From Amoebophrya sp. A120 (taxonomy: Eukaryota; Sar; Dinophyceae; Syndiniales; Amoebophryaceae), in contig CAJINV010000013.1 in NCBI GenBank assembly GCA_905178155.1, forward strand, positions 1,678,281 through 1,742,280: DNA of 64,000 nucleotides, given 5' to 3'. The notes beneath the pieces were generated by a model, which searched no databases, was not told where the DNA came from, and worked only from the letters and a program-made list of their open reading frames with translations. This document shows positions 23,717 to 35,680 of the stretch, piece after piece (the stretch's first letter is position 1; the number at the start of each line of letters is the position of its first letter). Both the position numbers and the translations under genes were made by a program.

Positions 23717-26700
23717 ATGAGCGTACGAGTACACTGCTCTTGGAGCGGTCCGGTCCGAGCGGTCGCGGCCTACCTCCTCCTGTCACCACGCGTAACAGAT
23801 GTCGCTGGCCTGACGCTGAGCCGGGATGGCGGCGTGACTGACCGAGTACGCCGTGTAGACGAGAAAAGGGCCTCCGGAGCAAGCGAAGGCGACGCCACGG
23901 TTACGCCGACACCGAAAAAGTCTCTGCTGCAGAAAAGGCAGGTCGGACTGCAGACCAACGGAGGACTTGCCGGAGCTGGACAGCAGTGGACAAACCAACA
24001 ACAGCCCGCCGCTCAGCAATCATTGGGAGCCCAGCAGCAATTAGCAGCCCAGCAGCAATTAGCAGCCCAGCAACAACTCGCAGTTCAGCAGCTGGTTGCT
24101 GGCCAGCAACCACAGGCCGCGCAGCAGCAACTGATGGCGCAACTGCAACAGTCGCAACAAATCACACCGCAGCAGCAGCTGGCACTGCAACAGCAAATGG
24201 CCGCACAGCAGCAACAGTTTCTTGGCTCCTCCGGCCCGCAGAATCAGGCAGCCGATCAGGCCGGCTGTTTCAACGACTCCTGCGGAGGAAGTACCTCGAC
24301 CGCAGCGCAGCCCGTCGTCGCGGGGCAGCCTTTGCAAGTGGCCGGAAGCGGTGCTAACGGCGGGAACTCGATGCTGGGTGCTCCGCAACAACTCGCCTAT
24401 CGCAGTCGAAAAGATCATCCGGCGCCCCCCACCCGGAGGGAGGTACTTGGTTAAAGGATATGACCACGCATATTAACAAGAAAGAGATCGTTTTTGTAAG
24501 CGCAAGAAGATAGGCATTGTACTTACTTGAATTTTTGTATTGCTGCAGGAAGTAGACAATCGCGCAGCGTTCGCGCACGCGGACGCGCCGTGCATATGCA
24601 GTCCTGAAGTACATATATTTTGTGCATGTTCCTCGTATGTAGATGTACCATGCGAAAAGAGTCACAGGGCCATTCCTGTCTGAGTCACAGGGCACACAAA
24701 AAGCACGCCTGCTGCCGCGGCGGGGGCGAACAAGGAACTTTTTTCATATGGATACCGCACTGGGTGCTGGTTTGGTGCCAGGCAGCGGCGACACGGCAGC
24801 GAGTCAGCTCGTGACCACCGCCCCCACAACGACCACTCCCTGGGTCTTCCCTGACTACAGCGACGCCGGCGACTACCCGGGCCCGCCGAACGGGCAGAGC
24901 GGGGGCAACCTATTCCGATAAAAAGTGCTGCCCCAACCCAGGAGGTTGGAAATGCTTCTGAGACAAAGTTTCCAATTGGAATTGTCTTGCATGATGAAAG
25001 GGCTACATATCTTTCTGGTACAGAATCTAGGATCTTTTGTAGAACAGGGCCGCCTGCTCTTCCTGGGAGCTACTCAGCGTTGAACATTTGCGATGCTGAT
25101 ACATGCAAGATGGGGGCGAGGAGCCGTGTTGCCAACAGGAGGAAAAGCTTTGCAATGCAAATGCGTCCAAGCATTTCTGGGGGTATTTTTCAATATGATA
25201 CAACCCGACTCCGCCAAACGTGTTGCTGGACAGCGTCGTGGTGTACGAGACCAACGTCGCGAACCTGCCCTGCAACTGCAACACCAATTGGTACCTGGAC
25301 TGCGGACGCACGAGGACGCTGGAGTGCGACAGCGGCGGGGCCGCCGGCGAGAACGGGAAAGAGATCGACCTGTCCGAGGCCAACAAGTCCGCGTTCTGCA
25401 TGACGCTGCACCTGTGCTGCAACGATAAGTGGTTCGACGCCCAGAAATTCGACCGGGACCAGTGCAAGCAGATTCGGGCGACGGACCCGCAAAACTTATC
25501 AACTGCAAAAATGTCTGGGTCAGGATGATTTCGGGACTTGTCATGCTAGTCTGGCATGACTCTGAGCTCTGTATTGCGTGGCCGCAAGGAGCACGTTTTG
25601 CCTGTCATACGAAAACGCAGTTTCTAATGCGGAATACGCAACGCAGAACCACAGAAAAACTTGTCATGCTTTGCAGTGCATTACAGTGTGCACATTGTAC
25701 GCTGACTTGCATCACAAGTTTCCAGACCCAGACTTTTTACATTTGATAAAACTCCATGTACAACAACGACTGCGACCAGTGGGGCTGCTCCATTTGCTCG
25801 CGCATGATGAAAAACATCAACGTATCCCGTGTAAAAACGTCTCCACCCCCCCCGCCCCCAAATTTTATTTGTCCCGCAATTCTGTATGACCGAAGTTTTT
25901 CTCGTGCGCAAGAAATACATTCCTTCGCCACAACATGCGCGGCATTTCCTAATTACACAAAATAGAACACACTGCACCTGCAGGTTCCCTGCATCTGGGA
26001 GTTTGTCGCGCTAGAATCTGGGTCAGCGTATTAATTTCTCCTGCGGCTGCACTAGCGAATAAGTACGATAAAGCTACCGGCCCAAACTTGTCCCGCGCAA
26101 GACAAGCTTGATGTTAGTGTCATGCACAAGACAGCACAAGACTCTTTTGCTCGTGGAAGGAAGCAAAATAACTAGTCTTTGAGGTCGTGGGGGCGGTTTT
26201 TCATTGGATGCGACGATATCAAATGTAAAAGTGTCTGGGTCTGGAAGAATGCAACTTGTCGTGCTAAATCAGAAGCATGCAAAAATCTGTGTTGCATGAT
26301 TACCAAAAGCCGTGTTGTTTTGACCAAGTCGGGAGAAAGTTTCTCACGCAGGATAGGCATGAGAGAGATCGCGCAGAATCTGTCATGCTAGGTCCTGCAT
26401 TCCAGACCTCATGGGTCATGGAAAAGCTGCATGACAGATCGCGAATTCTTCCAGACCCAGACATTTTTACATTTGATAGACGACGACGGGAAATGGGTGG
26501 AGACGGGGGGCAAGGTCGCCTACGGCGACTATCAAAATGAAAAATCCCCCCTCCCCATATCAAAACGAAATTTCTGATGCTGGATTTGAGTACACAAATC
26601 AGCTTTGTATTGCAGGAAAGCATTGCAGTCGGGTCCCCAGGCTAGGTAGGGGCGTATGCGTCTAGTTGTTCAGCATGGCAAGCGGCTCCCCTTTAGGCCC

Positions 26701-27404
26701 AACAGCATGACAAATCGCTTCCATAATGGGGCGGAAGCTTCTGCCCTTGCCTTCTTGCAAAACAGACGTGACTTGTGACCTCAAATCAGCAACACAACTT
26801 TTCGGAAACATGCCTTTTCAATATGGGGAGGGGGGTCTTTCCTCTCAATAGCGACGGGCCTAACTTCTTCATCGACGGCAACCAGGACTGGAAAGTCGCG
26901 TTTTGGTTTGAAAAGGACGGGGACAACCTGTTGAAAAACATCCACACCGAGGTGTCCCAAAACGGGAAAAAGATGTACTTCCAGATCTGCGCCTCCCCGT
27001 GCAACGACGAGCAGTTCGCGCGGTACACCGCGGGGGAGTACGTCGGCGATGAGTGCGACCCGGCGGTGAAGAAAACGGGGTCAGAACTCGGAGCCACGGA
27101 CGGAGACGGCGGACCCAAGTGCAACCAGATGTCGAGTCCGCCGCGGCACCGCGGGGAGTCCACCAACCCCAGTTTGTACAAGCAGATGTTCACAAAGTCT
27201 CTGCAGGGCGAGTGGACCGGAACCTTCTCGTCGAACTGGGGCGGATCGGGGGACGGGCTGAACGCCATGGGGTGGATGGACCAGAACGATGAGCGGTGCG
27301 GTGACATCTACCCGGGCCCGTGCCCCCGGGATTTCAGCTCCGGGTGCAGCGGGGGAAAGTTCTGGGGCTTCAAACTGAAGCAGAATGCCGGGCCGACCCG
27401 GTGA
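23717..27404 (+). CDS. Q-rich, Cys-rich secreted protein with six introners (595 aa)
   Basis: Model: 23717-24397, 24760-24910, 25206-25496, 25754-25822, a 1-nt remainder at 26216, 26484-26529 and 26856-27404. The sum is 1788 nt, divisible by three. It has a probable N-terminal signal sequence (VRAVAAYLLLSPRV), then a basic linker, a glutamine-rich block of about 80 residues (repeats of AAQQQLAAQQQ), and a Thr/Pro linker (TTAPTTTTPWVFPDYSDAGD). A Cys-rich, Trp-rich globular part follows (CNCNTNWYLDCG, LCCNDKWFD, CDQWGCSICSRMMKNI, WKVAFWFEKDGDNLLKNIH). The layout (secreted, low-complexity linker, Cys-rich domain) resembles carbohydrate-active or surface proteins, but I recognise no family. GGTGAGT at the stop could be a donor, so a further 3' exon is possible. 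Confidence 0.65.
24398..24754 (+). mobile_element. introner (degenerate duplication)
   Basis: 357 bp with ends TATCGCAGTCGAAAAGATCA (followed by a C-rich block) and (right end reverse-complemented) TATCCATATGAAAAAAGTTC (followed by CGCCCCC). Flanks TCGCC and CCGCA are similar, not identical. Removal is in frame (phase 0 on both sides). Confidence 0.65.
24911..25200 (+). mobile_element. introner, duplication CAACC
   Basis: 290 bp between perfect CAACC copies (24906-24910, 25201-25205). Ends are TATTCCGATAAAAAGTGCTG and (right end reverse-complemented) TATCATATTGAAAAATACCC. Removal restores NGQSGGN-PTPPNVLLD in frame. Confidence 0.85.
25497..25748 (+). mobile_element. introner, duplication AAACT
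   Basis: 252 bp between perfect AAACT copies (25492-25496, 25749-25753). The left end runs TATCAACTGCAAAAATG into TCTGGGTC; the right end carries CCAGACCCAGA, then TTTTTACATTTGATA. Removal joins DPQN to SMYNNDCDQ in frame. Same family as 10554 and 26217. Confidence 0.9.
25823..26210 (+). mobile_element. introner, duplication CAACG/CGACG
   Basis: 388 bp with left end TATCCCGTGTAAAAACGTCT, then CCACC. The right end, GTGGGGGCGGTTTTTCATTGGATG, is a diverged mirror of it. Flanking 5-mers match at four of five positions. Only 6 bp separate it from the next element. Confidence 0.75.
26217..26478 (+). mobile_element. introner, duplication GACGA, adjacent to another
   Basis: 262 bp between perfect GACGA copies (26212-26216, 26479-26483). 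The left end runs TATCAAATGTAAAAGTGTCT into GGGTCTGGAAGAA and is mirrored at the right. Its left duplication overlaps the right duplication of the preceding introner, so the exon between them is 1-6 nt. Confidence 0.9.
26530..26850 (+). mobile_element. introner, duplication GCGAC
   Basis: 321 bp between perfect GCGAC copies (26525-26529, 26851-26855). Ends are TATCAAAATGAAAAATCCCC (then CCTCCCCATAT) and (right end reverse-complemented) TATTGAGAGGAAAGACCCCC (then CTCCCCATAT). Same family as 48599 and 59242. Removal joins VAYGD to GPNFFIDG in frame. Confidence 0.9.
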
Positions 27405-29552
27405 GTGAGGAGAAGCAAGCGCGGACGAAACTGTTAAGCACTCACCTGTCGGACAAGATCAAGAGCCTCCGGACACCACGACGTTTCTTGCCTTTACATA
27501 CAATGACGTTCTTCAGCATTTCTTTTTCGTTCACACTGCAACACAATTTATTTCAATTTCGCTTGTTTTATTCCGAACACAAACTTTCCCAGTACTGGAG
27601 GTAATGGCTATAGAAAAAGATTCATGGTTTTATTATATCCAATGTGACAGACCAGTAGTAATATTTTTACGCATACACTTCAGCGCCTAAATTTTCTTCT
27701 ATCGTTCGCAGAGGTTTTTGACTTTCTTTCGTTGATTCTAATCACCTTGCATGCATGTTGTTACGATTTTCTTTTTTCACACACTATGTACAGTTCTTTG
27801 TTTTTGGCCTCACGCAGTTTCCATTCATTGTTTCCATACAGCAGGAGGCGGGACTAGGAGGACATTATCAGCAGGCGAAAAGAAATCTCATCTGCAGCTA
27901 CGAAAAGTGTCATTTATCCGGGAAAAATTGTCTGCTTAAGAAAACTGTGCCATCCAACAAGATGAATGCGAGGCTGTTGGCAGAGTCGTCCGATAATGTG
28001 TTCAATTGTACTAGTAGATGAGCACGGGCCTCTTGAGGATCTCCAATCTGCACATCCCAGTGTTGCGACGGAAGAATGTTAGCAAAGCCTTGTAATGAAG
28101 ATCTCAAAGACATATTTTTTTTCGCCCCGCAGGCGCAACACAGCTTTTTTGTAGTTCCGTACAGAATTATTACTTTCTAGAGGATAGCAGTAACAAGTGC
28201 TGGACGAAACTAATTGGTTTTAGATAGCACGTAAAATGTGCCCGACGTGAAGTGAAGGCCGCACTACTCGACGTAACCTCGTGTCTGAGGCATGAACATG
28301 ATAAGATCGATTCTATTTTGTATAGTGACGATTTCTGTCTCGAGTGATCTTCAAAGAACTTTAACAAAGTAGAGCAAAGCCGCCGCAAAACGATCAACAA
28401 ACCTTAGTGCGTTCAAACTGCGCAAAGTGGCCGCGATAGTCTCGTTGTAGAAGAATTTTTAGAAAGAAGTACATACTGTATCCCGCCATTCAAAGAATTA
28501 ATAGTTTTCGAAACCCGTGGCTGCGACCTGGCTGTTGTAGTTAGCGTTTTTGAAAAATAAATGCGACAACCTAATTTGTGACTGTATGCAAACTGGTGAT
28601 ACTGACTCCGCAGCGGCTGGTGATAGTACTTATTAGATTGTTCTTTTTCTCACTTCACTTGAGAAATCGTAGCGCACCCAATTTTATTTTCCATACATAG
28701 TTTTTCCCTTTTAGACACAGCTCGCTGTTTTATGCTCTTTATCGCGCGGAGTGTATTGTCGTTTTTATCAAAGACAAAAAACCCTCTCGTCGAGTTTTCT
28801 GAGCCAAGAAGACATCGACACTTTTTCCGGTTGATGTGTAAGATTTGTTCGCGACCCTAACCCGTAACTTTTTACTCTGTAGGCTCTGTGCAATCAGTAC
28901 GCTGCAGGCTGTTTTGGGAGCACGCAAGGCAGCTTTAGAGTTTTCAAAATTCTAGAGAACTACCACTTTCGACGACTCCGAGCAGCGCATTAGAGGCAGC
29001 TGCTCTCCACACGACCAAACAGTTTTCGTCTTTGCTCTCCACCTGATTTCTTTCTCTCTGTGAAGCATAAAAACCGCAAAATTTCTTTTCTAGGAGGACA
29101 CAGCAAGACGGCGCAACATTGCAACTACAACAAATCAGTGAACTTCTTGTAGATATTCACCAATAATAAAGAAAGACTTTCACAGCATAGAAATACAGAA
29201 ACTGCTGTGTCTCATAGTTCTCATTCTTAGACCGGTTGCACGACTGCGTAATAAATATCTTCACTCGGTTCTTTTATTTGAACCACAGAACTACGACCCA
29301 TCTTCTTCGGATACTCTTAGACGAAGCGCCTTCCGTTGGAATCTGTATATTTTTGACCCTGTGTAAAAAGCGTCTTGGATAGTAGGAATTGATTTGCTGC
29401 GGTAGAAAATAGATAGAACAACATAGAAACGACGCGGAAAGAGTAGAGGAGATTCTTCTACTTTCATCACGACGAGCAGTAGCAGACGACAGCGGTAGAG
29501 CAATCCTAGCCGAACAAACGACGACCTTTGAGAAAAAACACATCCCGACAGG
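27405..29552. other. intergenic, no gene recognised
   Basis: AT-rich spacer between the Cys-rich secreted gene and the SAM/HNH-like gene. Short frames only; no repeat or RNA gene was recognised. Confidence 0.45.
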
Positions 29553-31048
29553 ATGACGGACGAGCGCGCGAATTTGGAAAGGTTGCTGCGGGCCGAGAAC
29601 ATTCCGGAGGAGAGCATTCGCCGGCTGCTGGAGGAGGGCTATGACACGAAGAATGTCATCAAGTAAGAAGACTCTCATTTAGTGATACGCTTTCATACCG
29701 AACAGTTCTTAATCTTAGTGCGAGAACTACAGTGCGCACTTTTTTTGACGCGCTCTTGAATACGCGTTATAGAGATGTGCATGGTCGGCGCGGGGCGGGA
29801 AGAAGTCGTAGCAGGACTACTCCATGTATTTGTCTTCTGCTATACGGGTCCCGTGGTCGTGAAGAAGGAGCTGTAAATGGAAAATACAAAACTACAGGGC
29901 AATGAGCGTGGAACAGATGGAAGAGATTGGATTGCGCAAGGGGGACATTTCGAAGCTGAAGCTGGTGATCTCGAAGTTGCAAAATTCCGGACCCACGGCG
30001 TTCGATCCCATGGACTACCTGCGAAAGAAATTTGCCTCCGTGTTGCAGTTCGGCGACGCGCCCCTCTGTCGCTTCTGCTCTGACTCCTGGGCATCAGTCA
30101 CCTCGGACACGCAACCAATGAAGAAGAAAGTACGCGGCTTTCTTGATGTTGACCTAAGTACCTATCTTCGAGACGCGGTTCTATTTCGGGCTTTGCATGT
30201 TGATCTACAACATCTCTAGCACGGTATCGCAATAGACATGAGGAGGTCTTCACTGGTGCACTCCACTCTTTCGATCTTCTTGCAAAGTACTAAAACTTTT
30301 CAGAATTATTTACAAAAACATTATTCCTCAGAACTCCGCCCACGGTAGCTCGCTTCGCGGCGGCCAAAATTCGCGGTTGTCTCAAACCTCGAATACGGAA
30401 AACCCCACGGAGTCCTGCCCCCAGAACAATTCCATGGACTACTGCCCGCGGTCCCCGGAAGAAATCACGAAACTGGTGTCGGTCTGGCAGAGCTACGCGC
30501 ACCCCCGGGCCCGCAACTTCTTTGCCACCACCGAAATGCTCGAGCACGTCCTGACGCAGGTGGCGCGGGGCGTCGACGCAGCAGACGACCCGATCTTGGC
30601 GGACGGCGACAAATGCATCTTCTGGTACGGCGATGTGACCAAGGAGGAGGAGGCGGCCATCCGCATGGTCAAGCCCGGCGAGGAAAAGGAGAGCATCACG
30701 TACTGATAATTTTTTTTCATTCTAAATCATCTAGAGGTTCTACTCTTTTGCGACCAGTATGTCATTGTTCTGCCCACGGACAAGTACTTAAAGCCTGGTG
30801 TCCTCGTCGCCATTTTTTACTGACTTAGAGCTCGCGGACAAGAAGAACTTGTCTGCTTGGTGATTTCTGAAATGATATAAATTAGAACACGTCCTCTCCA
30901 CAGGTACGTGAATCGCGTTCTGGCTTTCATTTTTGCTACGGACGACTCCTTTCAAAAGCTGATGGCCCTCCCGAAGACCCCGTTTAAGATGTGCTGCCAG
31001 AACCAGCTGTGCATCAACCTTTCCCACATCTCTAGCTCGGCGGAGTGA
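29553..31048 (+). CDS. SAM-like plus HNH-like zinc-finger protein (284 aa)
   Basis: Four exons with GT-AG introns: 29553-29662, 29898-30129, 30332-30699, 30904-31048 (855 nt, in frame). The N terminus reads as a SAM-like helical bundle (ENIPEESIRRLLEEGYDTKN, MEEIGLRKGDISKLKLVISK). The C-terminal part has CIFWYGD, VNRVLAFIFATDD, then FKMCCQNQLCINLSHIS. The last motif (C, then CIN, then H) resembles the metal- or DNA-binding end of HNH-type treble-clef domains. I recall similar sequences as conserved hypothetical proteins of alveolates. A DNA or RNA role is an inference; the catalytic histidine was not identified. No introner interrupts this gene. Confidence 0.75.
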
Positions 31049-34000
31049 AGAACATCTGTTGTTTGAAGATGAGTTATGGCGGGTCGCGGGTGGGGAGGTC
31101 GAGGCGACGCAACGTAGGGCGATGGTAAAGAAAAAGTGTAGAAATTATGATGCAAAAATTCTGCGAAAATATTGCCCGTGAAGAGACGAGGTGGAGTGCC
31201 TGTCGCTACTGACATCGTGATGAAGTTTCTGGCATCAAAGGCTTTATTTTCTGCCTCGGAAAAGCAAATTATAGAGGAAAACAAGCAACAACTGTAAAAA
31301 TATCACTAAATCTTCATGCTAGACGACAGTGCTGGGTCTCGAACTAATTTTTATGGAGTAAAAAAAAATTTTCGTTATTATTGACCAAGATGACGATCGA
31401 AAATGTTTGAGGAATCCAATCGAGTTCTTGTCAGTTTTGATCGCACCATCAAACACGACTTTTGAAAAATCTCACCTGTTTTATATGTCCAGCGCGTGCT
31501 AGGTAGCTTCTGAAACCCTGCGAGAATCTGATAATGACTTGCCTAATGTTTGCAAAACGTCGATGAATTTTATACCGTTTCGGAAAATTTTATGGGGTTC
31601 TTAACTTGCTAGGTATTTATTGGAAAACCGTATGCATTTGTACAAAATCACAGCTGATATCTGCATTTTTTTAGGTGAGAAACCTGTTGCGGTTGGGGAT
31701 ACTTACGACTGCGTCGTGGTGACTACATATGGATTTTTTATATTTTTACTTTTGTGGCATGATTTTATGCGCTTTTACACTCTGAGGACTTTGCTAGCCG
31801 TTTCTCTTGCAAAAGGCGCTAGAAGCACTGTGATTGATTTTCTTTTTCACAGAGTAACGCAATATCCCTAGTTTTCCGCAGCTGGCTGGTAGCAGCGGGA
31901 ACAAGGCTTGCTGAGGATGCTTCAGCATATGTTGCGGAAAACTTTCTGACTCGTCGCTATGTGGGGTAGCGATAGGTCGGCGATGTTTCTTGCTTCAGGA
32001 TGCAAAAGAAGATCTATTGTAGGCGACCGCTGCAGCTATTATCAATACTATCAGACTTCCACACCTGCTCGCCCTGCACTGGCGCTTGCATGTGCTTTTT
32101 ACCTTGCTACCACAACAAAAACCACTTCTGCGCAAGTATGCAATGCGAGCACATTTACGCACGAAGTGACTACACGACCTTGCAAAAAAGAAGACCATTG
32201 TATGCATCCCCTCTGAATATCGTGCATACAGAACCTCCAGCACCGCGCGGCTTCGTACCTGTAGTTCGAGCAGCACGGAAGTCCTCGTAGTTGCCAAACA
32301 AAGAAATTTAGGCGACAGAAAGATAGTACCAGCGGAATCAGACACTCTGGACGTAAACTGACAAGATTTATTTCCGTGATACACTAAGTGATTTTCTTTT
32401 TTGTGGTTTGACTTGTTATTTTACAAGTCCGTGGGTGCTGCTCATCTTCCATGCTATGCATTTCATCATTCTGTGGCATTTGGATCAATAGGCCCACTAC
32501 GGGCAGCGACGACATCAAGCTGTCCGCATGTGAGGTTATTTTCGATTTTTCACTTGTGTTTTCGTTGACCATACTAAGCTCTCTTTTCATGCTGCAATAT
32601 AAAGCAGATGCAGAAGTGCTTTCGCTCACAAAGATGTCGATACTTGAAGGAATCTTTACTTTTTTTTCTCAATATACTAAATACAACAAGCGACGACCCC
32701 TGTATAGTTCCCTTTATTACGCAAGAACCTCGATCACTGCCAAAAGCAAAAACTACCTCCCACCACCGACAAAAAAAATAACACCACCTCCCTGGATGCT
32801 TCTTGTTTAAAAAAATGCTGAACCGATGAAAATATTAACCCTGGACACGACCCCGTATCTCGTTTCACTTATCCTTTTGGTTACCTTCCTCTGGCGCAGC
32901 CTGCTTCGAATAGAAGCGGTATGTTATCGGCGGCAACTGGCTAGGACAGTACAACCCAGTACTTTCTTGCAGTTGTCGCGGAGGACATAAAGACTACTGT
33001 CTACTTCCCCGGGCAATTATTGAGGCAGACACCAACTGGCGACCTGCTCTACTTGTCGTTTTTTTTTTAAAGAATGCATTTCAAATAAAGTATCACGGCC
33101 GCCGAAAAATGAATTGCCATTGTCCTCTCGCTGCAACGAAATTCTAGTACACCAGGAAAGAACTGCGGGAAAGACGTTGCATCGACGGCAATGGCGACAC
33201 TCACTTTTTTGCAGCATCAATTCATTGCGTTTTGCACTCTTGGGCATGTTGTGCAAGATGTTAACAGCTGGGATAGGATGTTGGCTAGACAATTCGAAAT
33301 AGGAACATGTAGCGGACGACCTGTGATGTTGGTGCTGCGCCCGCCCGAGGCGTGGAAGAGCATCAACACAGCAGGAGCGTGGAGGATTTTACAAGAAAGC
33401 CAAATGTACTACCACTTACAATTATGCGCGTAGAGCTTTACAACTGGGCACTACTGGAATTGTGAAGAGACTTATGATAACACGTGTATCAGTTGCACAG
33501 TGAAAACAAAGTTGTAAGAACATTGCTTGACGAGGAAGATGGGTCCTCTACCACCAGCGTGTCCTTTCTCAAGAAAAAAAGTATGAGAAACATTCACCGC
33601 AGATCGAATCGCATTTTTTTCCCATCTGGCCACAACTTGAACTTGTTGAGGCTCCTTCTGTTTTACGAATTGACTCATGCTAGCAACAATCGTCGGAGTA
33701 ATTCTTTAGAAGCGGAAAAGTGGCGCTGCACTAGGTTTTGTTATTTCTTTCCCCGCACTTAGACTTAAGGAAATGAAAAAGAAAATCAAGTTACAAGAAC
33801 ATCACGAGCGTCTTCGTGGAAGCGACGCTAGATACGGATGAGAAATAAAGCAGGGGAAGCAAATATAAATATGAACCTGGACGACGACTTTATGATGCTT
33901 TATGAATTATCCGTTGATCGTGCAGTAGTGTTTACTAGTTCTGGAAAAAGTTGTGATTTTGATCTGTGTGGAAAGATTTGGCACGACCATCAGGGAGGAT

Positions 34001-35680
34001 TGATTGTTATCAAATTATATATGTTTTGATGAAGAAGTAAATTCTTACAGTTCTCTTTCTCTACATCGGCGACATGCAGTAAGCCACTTTAGAACTGCTT
34101 CGATACAACTGCATCGCGGCTCCGTCTTCCATCGTAGCGCCGGAATATATCATGATGATGATATGTTTCGTCCGGGGACGAACAGAACAGCAAGCATGGA
34201 ACGGCCTGCTTGCAAGAACGCGCGGTCTGTTGACAAACTCACCTACCGGCCGGTAGTAGTATGCCATGCGGATCTAATAGGCTTATTGTGAATAATTTAC
34301 TATATCAATAGAGGGAATAAACGAAGCGAAGCAGAAGTTTTGTCTATCTGTGTCAGCACGACGTCGAGAGGTTTTTTGGCTACGAACTCAATACCATTCT
34401 GATCCTCGGTTTACCAAAAAAAACTCCAACCTCATCATGAGTCAGCGAAAAGGATTTTCAGTTCTTTGATATTGACACTTGTAAAGGCTTTTGACACTCC
34501 ATTACGTTTTGAAATATAGTACAAAAGTCTTCACCTACTCCTTCTACGAGAAGAAGTGTGTGGCCTCAATAGCCAGCAGCATCGAGGACCGGCAAGGAGA
34601 GCAGGTTTTGGAGTGTTCTGCCGGCACAATTTTTTTGACGAGCACGCATTGAAAGTGAAGTTTAACACAGACGTTTCTTTTGTGCTCTCGGTATCATCAT
34701 TCAGTCTGGGTTCGGTCTTGTGAAACCGTGCGTCTGTGTGATACATTTGATCGTGAAAAAAAATATGCACCTGATTTTTGTAAGCGATCTGTAAAAACCG
34801 GAGCTGCAGACACTTTCTTCCGCACTATTTCTCGCTACAACCACTCCGCTGGGAGAAATATAACTTGCGCGAGCTTTCACAGTCCGGAAATAAATGAAAA
34901 GCTCCTGCATGAAAATCGCTGAGAAACATGCGGAGTTGATTTTTGATCACGTCCCCCCCTAGTGCAGGATAAATGATGATCATGACCACGTAGTTCTCAC
35001 ACCCGATGTCGGGCAAGATCCACTAGACCGTGAGTGCGATCAACTTAAGTATAATTGTAGAGAACGCAGCGTATCGGCAGAGTCACGGATATTAGCAGGC
35101 AAACAAAAGAAATGAAGATCAAGATCAGCTAGTTGTATTGAGCCACTGGATCCGCTGGAGGCGACACAGTGATCGATGGATCTTTTGCAACTGAGTTTCA
35201 GTATTTCGAAAACGCGTGACGAAAAACAAATGATGAAATCACGAAGATCAGCCACCTGGATCGCCCGGATCGAGTTCTACCTAGATCTGGTGCGTGCACT
35301 TAGACTTCTTTGCTTTCTATACCAATCTGGAAGTACAGTGCATCGCAACCAGAAGGTGTGTGCAATTTGATCCACAAACTCGTGTGCTGCGATCGATGTG
35401 AACACTGCATTTTGCACTTTCCTAAAACCTTCGCAGGCACGTCTTCCTCGGAAGTGGCGGTCTTATACTAAAACTAGAGATAGAAAAAGAAGAACTGCAT
35501 CGGATTAAGGCTATTTATTCTGACAAAGTATTTGCGCTTGTTGCTGATTTATTTCTGTCGAAAGAGTAGTGCAGCTATATGTTCTAAAGTCTTTGCTTTT
35601 GCGTTATACTTAACAGAAACCTACAGATCGATTCACTCTATTTCCAAATTTTTCATCAAGACCTTCTCGTACAGAACAGT
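31049..35680. other. long intergenic stretch, no gene recognised
   Basis: About 4.6 kb, mostly AT-rich, with short unrelated frames on both strands. No domain, repeat, tRNA or introner end pair was recognised. The last part holds the promoter and 5' UTR of the dyskerin gene. Confidence 0.45.
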
